NCBI GenBank assembly: GCA_963803245.1
Contig: CAWDLI010000014.1
Location: 1-64,000, forward strand
Reading direction: 5' to 3'
DNA from: JACVRW01 sp963803245
Lineage (GTDB): Bacteria; Actinomycetota; Thermoleophilia; Solirubrobacterales; Thermoleophilaceae
Length of the DNA stretch: 64,000 nucleotides
Made by a program: the position numbers and the translations under genes. Shown here in pieces: positions 58,129 through 64,000 of this stretch (positions within the stretch are counted from its first letter, which is position 1; every line of letters begins with the position of its first letter). The notes beneath the pieces are model-generated. The model had not been told where the DNA came from. It saw only the letters and a list, made by a program, of their open reading frames with translations, and searched no databases.

Positions 58129-59112
58129 TCAGGCGTAGCGCTCGACGACGCCATCGGCGACCAGGCGCAGTGCCTGTTCCCGATCGTCGGGCAGTCCTAG
58201 CCGGTCGAGCCGCGCCTTCGCGGCGTCCACGTGCTCGAGCGCCAGGCGACGCGCCTCGTCGAGCGCGCCGGTGGCGGCGATCCGCTCGCACAGCTGCTCG
58301 GCGCTCGCGGCGTCCGTGGCGACCGCGCGCAGGTCGATCTCGCGCAGCTCGGGGTCGCGCCTGCGGGCGAGTATGAGCGGCAGCGTGACGGTGCCGTCCA
58401 GCAGGTCGGTGCCCCGCGGCTTGCCGGTGCGCTCCGCCGGGCCCGACACGTCGAGCACGTCGTCGAGCAGCTGGAACGCCAGCCCGATGCCCTCGCCGAA
58501 GGCCCCGAGCGCCTCCGATCGCTCTGGTGTCCCGCCGAACAGCGCGCCCAGGCGGCAGCACGCGTCGAACAGGCTCGCCGTCTTCAGGCGGCAGCGCTCG
58601 AGGTAGCGCTCGGCGTCCACGTCCGCCAGCCAGGCGTCCGCCCGCTGCATCAGCTCGCCGCGCGCGAGCGCCGACGAGGCGTCCGAGAGGCGGCTCACGG
58701 CTTCCTCGCTCCCCGTGCCCGCCAGCTCGGCGAAGGCGCGCGAGAAGAGCAGGTCGCCCGAAGCGGTGGCGGCGAGCCGGCCGGCCTCGGCGAAGACGGT
58801 CGGGCGGCCGCGCCGCACCGGCGCGCGGTCCAGCACGTCGTCGTGCACGAGCGTGGCCATGTGGAGCAGCTCCACCGCCACCCCTGCCGACACGAGCCGT
58901 GGGTCCGAGTCGTCGGTGGCGGTGAGGAACACGAGCATCGGCCGCAGGCGCTTGCCGCCCGCGGAGAGCATCCCGGTGGTGTGGCGCTCGAGCTCAGGGC
59001 CGTGGCCCGTCACGACCTCGGCGAGCCGCTCCTCCGTGCGCTCGAGCGCCGTGGCGAGCGCGGGCCCGCCGGCGGCGAGCACGGCCCCGAGCTGTGCCGG
59101 GGCCGTCGTCAC
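58129..59112 (-). CDS. Long-chain polyprenyl diphosphate synthase (menaquinone side chain)
   Basis: 327 residues. The two Asp-rich motifs are LLHMATLVHDDVLDRA (first) and LAFQLLDDVLDVSG (second); GGKRLRPMLVFLTA and LKTASLFDACCRLGALFGG lie at the usual sites. It elongates an allylic diphosphate with isopentenyl diphosphate. The overlap with menG (GTGA) indicates the product is the menaquinone tail; chain length cannot be read from sequence alone. Confidence 0.9.
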   Translation of the reverse strand: MTTAPAQLGAVLAAGGPALATALERTEERLAEVVTGHGPELERHTTGMLSAGGKRLRPMLVFLTATDDSDPRLVSAGVAVELLHMATLVHDDVLDRAPVRRGRPTVFAEAGRLAATASGDLLFSRAFAELAGTGSEEAVSRLSDASSALARGELMQRADAWLADVDAERYLERCRLKTASLFDACCRLGALFGGTPERSEALGAFGEGIGLAFQLLDDVLDVSGPAERTGKPRGTDLLDGTVTLPLILARRRDPELREIDLRAVATDAASAEQLCERIAATGALDEARRLALEHVDAAKARLDRLGLPDDREQALRLVADGVVERYA

Positions 59113-59798
59113 GCGCGGGTGCCGGCGTGCAGCGCGATGATGCCGCCGGCCGTGAGGACCCAGCGGACGTCCGTCAGTCCCGCCGCGGACAGCTCGGCCG
59201 CCAGCGCTCGCGGGTCGGGGAAGCGGCGGACGGAGCTCGGTAGATAGGAATAGGCGTCCGGATCCCCGGCGAGCCGGCCGAGTCGCGGCACCGCCTGGTC
59301 GAACCAGACCCGGAAGAACCACGACAGCGGCGGCTTCTGCGGCGTGGTGATCTCGAGCACCACCACGCGGCCGCCCGGGCGCGTGACGCGCGCCATCTCG
59401 GCCAGTCCGCGAGGGAGGTCGGAGAAGTTGCGCGCGCCGAAGCCCACCGTCACCGCGTCGAACTCGCCGTCGGCGTACGGCAGGGCGAGCGCGTTGCCGG
59501 CTTCGAAGCGGATGTCGGGCGCCTTGGCGCGCGCCAGCTCGAGCATCCGCTCGGAGAAGTCCATCCCCACGACCTCGGCCCCGCGGGCCTGCAACGCCAT
59601 CGCCAGGTCGCCGGTCCCGGTGGCCACGTCGAGCGCGCGCGATCCGGGTCCCACGCGGGCGAGGTCGGCCGCGCGCTCGCGCCAGCGGTGGTGCATGCCC
59701 ACCGTCATGAGCCCGTTCATGCGGTCGTACACGCGGGCGATGCGGTCGAACATCGCCTGCACCTGCGTCTCGGGGAGCGTCCCGGACGCCGTGCTCAT
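59109..59798 (-). CDS. menG: Demethylmenaquinone methyltransferase
   Basis: 229 residues, class I SAM methyltransferase of the UbiE/MenG family: VQAMFDRIARVYDRMNGLMTVGMHHRWR, ALDVATGTGDLAMALQARGAEVVGMDFSERML, FDAVTVGFGARNFSDLPRGLAEMARVTRPGGRVVVLEI and YSYLPSSVRRFPDPRALAAEL. In an actinobacterium with a menaquinone chain it does the last step of menaquinone synthesis. Lies just after the bc complex genes. Confidence 0.92.
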   Translation of the reverse strand: MSTASGTLPETQVQAMFDRIARVYDRMNGLMTVGMHHRWRERAADLARVGPGSRALDVATGTGDLAMALQARGAEVVGMDFSERMLELARAKAPDIRFEAGNALALPYADGEFDAVTVGFGARNFSDLPRGLAEMARVTRPGGRVVVLEITTPQKPPLSWFFRVWFDQAVPRLGRLAGDPDAYSYLPSSVRRFPDPRALAAELSAAGLTDVRWVLTAGGIIALHAGTRA

Positions 59799-59808
59799 CC
59801 CGGGTTCC

Positions 59809-60525
59809 CTACTCGTCGCCCTTCAGCGAGGCGACGTACTGCACGAGCTTGTCGAACTCCTCCGGATTGGTCTTGCGGAAGTTCGCGTAGGAGGGCATCG
59901 GAGCCGTGGGGTTCTCGAGCGTTCGCGCGATCGCGTCACGCCCGAGGGTCGAGCCGATCTCGGTCAGGTTGGGTCCGAGCGTGTTGCCGTTCTCGCCGAT
60001 CTTGTGGCAGCCGAGGCAGCCCGCCGACGCGGTGATCTCCTTGCCCTCCTCGTACTGGGGTTTCGTGGCGAGCTCGATCTCGGTGGGAGAGCCCGCCAGG
60101 GCGCCGAGCACGGACAGGTAGGTCATGGCCGCGATCGTGGCGATGCCGGCGGTGGTGGCGATCGGCCGCCGCAACGGGTGCCGCTCCGGCCCGCGGTCGT
60201 AGAACGGCAGCAGCAGCAGGAGCATCAGGCAGATCGTTGGGATGCCGATCGTCGCGAGGAAGACCAGCTCCGGCGGCTTGACCACGCGCAGCAGCTCGAA
60301 GAGGAAGAAGAAGTACCACTCGGGCCGCGGCGTGTAGGTGGTGGTGGTGGGGTCCGCCTTCGGCCCCAGCTCGGCGCCGAACAGCACCGCCATCAGGATG
60401 ATCACGCCGATCGTGATCGTGGCCATCATCCCGTCCTTCGCGATGGCGTACGGGAAGAACGGCTTGCCCTGGTTCTTCAGGATCGAGTATTCGCGGAGGT
60501 ACTCCTCCTTCTGACGGGCGTCCAC
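59809..60525 (-). CDS. qcrC: Menaquinol-cytochrome c reductase: subunit IV-type cytochrome b fused to cytochrome c
   Basis: 238 residues. The N-terminal half has three helices (MMATITIGVIILMAVLFG; LVFLATIGIPTICLMLLLLLPFY; TIAAMTYLSVLGALAGS) with PRPEWYFFFLFELLRV, the PEWY quinol-site motif of cytochrome b subunit IV. The C-terminal half is a monohaem cytochrome c: SAGCLGCHKIGENGNTLGPNLT with CxxCH, and Met probably in TAPMPSYANF. This fusion is known from Bacillus qcrC. It contrasts with the dihaem QcrC of mycobacteria. Confidence 0.9.
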   Translation of the reverse strand: MDARQKEEYLREYSILKNQGKPFFPYAIAKDGMMATITIGVIILMAVLFGAELGPKADPTTTTYTPRPEWYFFFLFELLRVVKPPELVFLATIGIPTICLMLLLLLPFYDRGPERHPLRRPIATTAGIATIAAMTYLSVLGALAGSPTEIELATKPQYEEGKEITASAGCLGCHKIGENGNTLGPNLTEIGSTLGRDAIARTLENPTAPMPSYANFRKTNPEEFDKLVQYVASLKGDE

Positions 60526-60526
60526 C

Positions 60527-61351
60527 TCAGAGCTCCTCGGTCAGGAGGTCCTTCTTCTCCGCCTTGATCCAAGGCGGAGCGGTGGTACCCAGCTTGGCCA
60601 CCAGGTACAGGTGCGCGCCGATCAGTGCCGCGATCAGGCCCGGCACGGCCAGCATGTGAAGCGCGTAGAAGCGGGTGATCGTGGTGGGACCGAACTCCGA
60701 CCCGGCGCGCAGGAAGTCCGCGAGGTAGGGGCCGACGATCGGCCCGGAGGAGTTGAGGTTGACCGCCACCACGGTGGCCCAGAAGGAGCGCTGGTCGAAC
60801 GGGAGCAGGTAGCCCGTGAGGCCCATCATCAGGGTCAGCACGAGCAGCACGACGCCGATCACCCAGTTCAGCTCGCGCGGGTACTTGTAGGCGCCGAAGA
60901 AGAAGGTCCGGCCCATGTGGAGGAAGATCAGGATGATCATCACGCTCGAGCCCCAGCGGTGCATGCCGCGGACGAGCTCGCCCAGGAAGACCTCGTTGGT
61001 GATGTGCGACGCCGAGGAGTACGCGCGCGAGACGGAGTCCGGCTCGTAGTACATCGCGAGGAACACGCCGGTGACCGCCTGCGAGAGGAAGGCGAACATC
61101 GTGGCCGAGCCGAGCGTGTAGAACCAGTTGGTGCCCTTGGGGGTCTTCCGGTAGAGAAATCCCCGGAGGAAGGGGCTGAGGCCGCTGCGCTCGTCGAGCC
61201 AGCCGACGACCGACGCTGTCCCCTCAACGGCGTGGTCCTTGGGCGTGGGCTTGGTGGTGGTGCCCGGGGCGCCGTTCGCCCCGTTGGCGCCGTTGGTGCC
61301 GGGCCGCGACGGCGTGGGCCGCAGGAACTTGGGGAGCGGTGGAGCCTTCAC
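60527..61351 (-). CDS. qcrB: Menaquinol-cytochrome c reductase cytochrome b subunit (b6 type)
   Basis: 274 residues with four core helices. Haem ligands lie in VRGMHRWGSSVMIILIFLHMGR and RFYALHMLAVPGLIAALIGAHLYLV (two His pairs). The N-terminus is extended by about 50 residues with NGANGANGA-type low complexity. Cytochrome b is split: this subunit covers the b6 part, and the PEWY-containing part is in the next gene (1 nt apart). Integral membrane, oxidises menaquinol. Confidence 0.93.
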   Translation of the reverse strand: MKAPPLPKFLRPTPSRPGTNGANGANGAPGTTTKPTPKDHAVEGTASVVGWLDERSGLSPFLRGFLYRKTPKGTNWFYTLGSATMFAFLSQAVTGVFLAMYYEPDSVSRAYSSASHITNEVFLGELVRGMHRWGSSVMIILIFLHMGRTFFFGAYKYPRELNWVIGVVLLVLTLMMGLTGYLLPFDQRSFWATVVAVNLNSSGPIVGPYLADFLRAGSEFGPTTITRFYALHMLAVPGLIAALIGAHLYLVAKLGTTAPPWIKAEKKDLLTEEL

Positions 61352-62007
61352 GTGGTCGGCCTCGAGGGATAGAGGTACTGCCAGAGCCCGTCGAGGTGGT
61401 TCGACGGGTCGCGCGGCGAGAAGCGCTCGAGCTTCGAGTTGAGCGAGAACCGGTCGCCCAGCTCCACGTTGCCGTTACGCACGCGCGTGTAGAAGCGGTC
61501 GAGCGGCCGCACCGGCGGGCCGCCCTCGACCTGGCCCTGGAATCCGTAGACGCCGCCGTGGCAGGGGCAGACGAACTTCTGCGATGCCTGGATGTAGCGG
61601 ACCGGGCACCCGAGATGGGCGCAGCGCGTGGAGATCGCCACGTAGGGCTGGTCCTCGTTGCGCTTGTCGTCACGCGCGGGGTCGAAGCGGCGGATGTACA
61701 CGGTGGTCTTGCCAGGGTCGCCGATCTCGGCCACGATGTTGATCACCCGCTGAACGTAGGCGTCGTCGGTGAAGTCGTTCACGGGACCGACCGACTGCCA
61801 GTTCTCGAGCGAGGTGTCCTCGAACACGGGGCCGAGCGCGAAGCCGAGCGCCGGCAGCGCGAACGCCGCCGTTGCGATGCCACCCGCCGCGAGCGCGGTG
61901 CCTTCCATGAAGCGCCGGCGCGTGACGGTCTCGCCCTCGAAGCTCCCGGCGATGCCGCGACCCTCGGTGTAGCGGGACTGCTTGTCGAACTTGGGAGGAT
62001 CGGCCAC
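61348..62007 (-). CDS. qcrA: Rieske iron-sulfur subunit of the bc complex
   Basis: 219 residues. Tat-type start VTRRRFMEGTALAAGGIATAAFALPAL gives a membrane anchor. The 2Fe-2S ligands are in TRCAHLGCPV (Cys, His) and VCPCHGGVYGFQG (Cys, His), with the Cys pair forming the disulfide. It carries electrons from menaquinol to cytochrome c. GTG 62007 is 8 nt after TAGAAC. The order qcrA-qcrB-qcrC is that of Bacillus. Confidence 0.95.
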   Translation of the reverse strand: MADPPKFDKQSRYTEGRGIAGSFEGETVTRRRFMEGTALAAGGIATAAFALPALGFALGPVFEDTSLENWQSVGPVNDFTDDAYVQRVINIVAEIGDPGKTTVYIRRFDPARDDKRNEDQPYVAISTRCAHLGCPVRYIQASQKFVCPCHGGVYGFQGQVEGGPPVRPLDRFYTRVRNGNVELGDRFSLNSKLERFSPRDPSNHLDGLWQYLYPSRPTT

Positions 62008-62015
62008 GTTGCTCG

Positions 62016-62021
62016 GTTCTA
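62016..62021 (-). promoter_or_regulatory. -10-like hexamer of qcrA
   Basis: TAGAAC (minus), 8 nt before GTG 62007; the last base deviates from TANNNT, so this is a weaker case. Confidence 0.3.
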
Positions 62022-62090
62022 TCGCCCCACGAAGGTTATTGCCAACTTGGTGGCGGAAGGCACGTTTGGCGCCCGGCCGCTCGGCAGCCC

Positions 62091-62516
62091 CTAGGGGGCC
62101 GGGAGCCTATCGCGGGCCCAGGCGCGCGCGCCCGGTCCTCGCGTGCCCGACAGCGCTCGGGCGCTGGCGTCCCAGAGCCCCTCGGCCAGCTCACCGCGCC
62201 CGGCGGCGTGCGCCTGGGCGGACAGGGAGATGAGATCGGACAGCTCCGTCACGGCCGCCACGTCCCCCGCGGCGGCCAGCCTGGCGAGCCCGAGCGCGTA
62301 CAGGGCGTCCCCCGCCAGCAGGCGCAGGTCCTCGTCCATGCCGGCGAACGCCCGCGGGGAGGCGTAATGCATGAGATAGCCCTCGTAGACCGCCTCGAGC
62401 ACGAAGCGGCGGCACCCGTCCTCCAGCTCGTCGAACCGCGCCGGCCCCGGGTCCTCGACCCCATGCGCGGCAAGCGCCGGGTCGGCCGCGCGGACCACGT
62501 CGGCCAGCGTGCTCAT
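62091..62516 (-). CDS. Conserved hypothetical protein coupled to hemL
   Basis: 141 residues, mostly alpha-helical and acidic in the first half: RFDELEDGCRRFVLEAVYEGYLMHY, DEDLRLLAGDALYALGLARLAAAGD and VAAVTELSDLISLSAQAHAAG. No signal, no membrane helix. I do not recognise a family. The ATG overlaps the hemL stop (ATGA), so it is co-translated with a heme-synthesis gene. A heme-pathway accessory role is a guess. Confidence 0.65.
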   Translation of the reverse strand: MSTLADVVRAADPALAAHGVEDPGPARFDELEDGCRRFVLEAVYEGYLMHYASPRAFAGMDEDLRLLAGDALYALGLARLAAAGDVAAVTELSDLISLSAQAHAAGRGELAEGLWDASARALSGTRGPGARAWARDRLPAP

Positions 62517-63829
62517 CGCTCCGCCACCTCGGCCAGCGCCTCGCGAGCCGCGGCCAGTGTCTGCTCCACCTCGCGCTCCCCGTGCGCGAGCGACGGGAAC
62601 CAGGCCTCGAACTGCGACGGCGGCAGGTAGACCCCGCGTTCGAGCATCGCGCGGCAGAAGGCGGCGTGGGCGTCGAGGTCGCACGCCGCGGCACCGGCGT
62701 AGTCCCGCACGGGCGCCTCCGAGAAGAAGAGGGTGAGAAGCCCTGTCGAATGGCTCACCTGGACCGGAACGCCCGCCTCGCCGGCCGCCACCGCCAGACC
62801 GTCCGCGAGAGCCCTCGCCGTCGTGTCGAGATGGCGGTAGGCATCGGCGTCGAGCAGCCCCAGCGTGGCGAGCCCCGCCGCGGTGGCCAGCGGGTTTCCC
62901 GACAGCGTCCCGGCCTGGTAGACCGAGCCGGCCGGGGCCACCTGCTCCATCAGCTCGGCACTCCCCGCGTACGCCGCGGCCGGCAGGCCGCCGCCGATGA
63001 TCTTGCCGAGCACCGTCAGGTCCGGCGTGACCCGCTCGCGCTCCTGCGCGCCGCCGGGCGCGACACGGAATCCCGAGATCACCTCGTCGAAGACCAGCAG
63101 GGCGCCTGCGGCGTCGGACGCCTCGCGGAGAAAGTCGAGGAACCCGGGCTCCGGCGCCACGAGGCCCATGTTCGCCGGGTACGGCTCGCAGAGGAGCGCC
63201 GCCACCTCGCGCTCGGCAAGCGCGCGCTCCACGGCCTCGCCGTCGTTCCAGGGCACGACCACCGTGTCCGCCGCCTGGGCCTCGGTCACTCCCGGGCTGG
63301 CGGGAATCCCCTGCGTTGCCAGCCCGGAGCCGGCCTCGGCAAGCAGTCCGTCCACATGACCGTGGTAGGCGCCCGCGAACTTCACGACCGCCGCCCGACC
63401 GGTGGCGGCACGCGCGAGCCTGATCGCGCTCATGCTCGCCTCGGTGCCCGACGAGGTCATCCGCACCATCTCGGCCGACGGCACCCGCGCCACGATCTCG
63501 GCTGCCAGGTCGCTCTCCGCCTCGGTGGGCGCTCCGTAGCTGGTGCCCAGCGCCGCGGCGGCCGTGACCGCCTCGACCACGTCAGGGTGCGCGTGCCCGG
63601 CCGCCAGCGGGCCCCACGACATGACCCAGTCGAGGTAGCGGTTGCCGTCCACGTCCACGATCTCCGGCCCCTCGCCGCAAGCCATGAACAGCGGATCGCG
63701 CCCGATCGCGCGCATCGCGCGGACCGGGGAGTTCACCCCGCCCGGCATCAGCCGCAGCGCCCGGGCATAAGCCTCGGACGAGCCTCGATGCCGAAGCACG
63801 TGGCTTGGCCGCGTGCGCCCGGATGTCAT
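62513..63829 (-). CDS. hemL: Glutamate-1-semialdehyde 2,1-aminomutase
   Basis: 438 residues, class III aminotransferase. LMPGGVNSPVRAMRAIGRDPLF, DWVMSWGPLAAGHAHP, RMTSSGTEASMSAIRLARAATGR, KFAGAYHGHVD, LLVFDEVISGFRVAPGGAQ and the PLP Lys at about 276 in TVLGKIIGGGLPAAAYAG. It makes 5-aminolevulinate for tetrapyrroles (heme and B12). Starts 1 nt after the stop codon of the AsnC-like gene. Confidence 0.95.
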   Translation of the reverse strand: MTSGRTRPSHVLRHRGSSEAYARALRLMPGGVNSPVRAMRAIGRDPLFMACGEGPEIVDVDGNRYLDWVMSWGPLAAGHAHPDVVEAVTAAAALGTSYGAPTEAESDLAAEIVARVPSAEMVRMTSSGTEASMSAIRLARAATGRAAVVKFAGAYHGHVDGLLAEAGSGLATQGIPASPGVTEAQAADTVVVPWNDGEAVERALAEREVAALLCEPYPANMGLVAPEPGFLDFLREASDAAGALLVFDEVISGFRVAPGGAQERERVTPDLTVLGKIIGGGLPAAAYAGSAELMEQVAPAGSVYQAGTLSGNPLATAAGLATLGLLDADAYRHLDTTARALADGLAVAAGEAGVPVQVSHSTGLLTLFFSEAPVRDYAGAAACDLDAHAAFCRAMLERGVYLPPSQFEAWFPSLAHGEREVEQTLAAAREALAEVAER

Positions 63830-63830
63830 C

Positions 63831-64000
63831 TCAGGAGTGCTCTGCCTCCCACTTGCGGTGCTCGTCGTTGAAGTAGAGGAGGCGGACCTTCTTGAACTCG
63901 GTGGACGAGTAGAGCGTGCTGCGCTCCTCGATCCCGGTGGACTCCGCGATCGAGTCGAGGATCGCGTCGCACTCCTCCTTCGAGCGGCCGTGGGCCATCG
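63831..64000 (-). CDS. C-terminal part of a probable siroheme decarboxylase (Lrp/AsnC-like), 5' end outside window
   Basis: The visible 55 codons read MAHGRSKEECDAILDSIAES, then TGIEERSTLYSSTEFKKVRL and LYFNDEHRKWEAEHS. MxHGR-x-x-EEC followed by the LYSxxEFKK-x-R-x-x-YF run is, as I recall, how AhbA/AhbB-type siroheme decarboxylase subunits end. The Met at 63998 is therefore probably internal and the gene continues past the window. Adjacency to hemL supports a tetrapyrrole role. A plain Lrp/AsnC regulator is the alternative. Confidence 0.5.
   Translation of the reverse strand, partial: MAHGRSKEECDAILDSIAESTGIEERSTLYSSTEFKKVRLLYFNDEHRKWEAEHS

Noticed and set aside
61200..61320. Repetitive GGCGCCGTT-like units near the qcrB start as a regulatory repeat
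   Set aside because: They encode an Asn-Gly-Ala low-complexity N-terminus in frame, so coding explains them.
1..64000. CRISPR arrays, insertion sequences, prophage genes
   Set aside because: No spaced direct repeats, transposase motifs, terminal inverted repeats or phage structural genes were seen; the only tRNA has no integrase gene or duplicated 3' end near it.

Overview
The window is very GC-rich and densely packed. Genes meet with 1-4 nt ATGA/GTGA overlaps, GTG and TTG starts are common, and many transcription units show a TANNNT -10 hexamer only 6-10 nt before the start codon, so leaderless mRNAs seem to be the rule. Gene content fits a deep-branching actinobacterium, probably Thermoleophilia (Solirubrobacterales-like). 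Supporting points are menaquinone with a split b6f-type cytochrome bc complex, OtsA plus a TreT-like trehalose enzyme, TatAC, a Dcd resembling the mycobacterial enzyme, and RsbW/STAS partner-switching parts. The taxonomic call is inference; there is no rRNA in the window. I saw no insertion sequence, phage gene or CRISPR array.

Layout. 1-9.3 kb: a VOC protein cut by the window edge, a secreted DUF3089 protein, a GT4 glycosyltransferase, a CAP protein, pyrE, an L,D-transpeptidase, a CPBP protease, a HAD hydrolase, a PIG-V-like mannosyltransferase and an MscS channel. 9.3-22.3 kb: a bifunctional penicillin-binding protein, a flippase-like protein, thiL, a FlgM-like small protein, a degenerate M28 peptidase, a two-component system with an HtrA protease, an RsbW-like kinase, and two trehalose enzymes. 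22.4-27.8 kb: the conserved rpsF-ssb-rpsR-rplI-dnaB-loader-purA block. 27.8-33.1 kb: an envelope polysaccharide operon (UDP-GlcNAc 2-epimerase, UDP-sugar dehydrogenase, hexapeptide acyltransferase, two membrane proteins), a 36-residue ORF and a class IV aminotransferase.

33.2-52.7 kb is the accessory part and the best candidate for something undescribed. Operon A (minus, 40986 to 33276) encodes an SDR, TPP-dependent E1 alpha and beta, a free-standing lipoyl domain, a MutL-type protein, a glutamate-mutase-like protein fused to a cobalamin domain, a second SDR and an alpha/beta hydrolase. Operon B (minus, 52570 to 42959) encodes a UPF0261 protein, a class I aldolase, a polyamine-type ABC importer without a binding protein, an XRE-cupin regulator, an IolM-like dehydrogenase, a Gfo/Idh/MocA dehydrogenase, a creatininase-family hydrolase and an SDR. 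Between them lie a DUF1349 protein, another zinc dehydrogenase and a Dabb protein. A 21-bp palindrome occurs before operon B and between the dehydrogenase and Dabb genes, tying the region to one regulator that I cannot see. The likely theme is uptake, stepwise oxidation and cleavage of a polyhydroxylated, perhaps cyclitol-like, compound, with a B12-dependent rearrangement in the partner operon.

52.7-64 kb returns to housekeeping: an LLM oxidoreductase, class I FBP aldolase, tRNA-Lys(CTT), a STAS protein, tatC/tatA, dcd, a zinc-ribbon protein, polyprenyl diphosphate synthase, menG, the qcrABC-type bc complex, hemL, and the C-terminus of a probable siroheme decarboxylase cut by the window edge.

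Three envelope genes carry apparent single-base frame changes (near 5580-5604, 11265 and 30559). These may be sequence errors or real lesions and need reads to settle. No gene-free stretch exceeds 300 nt.
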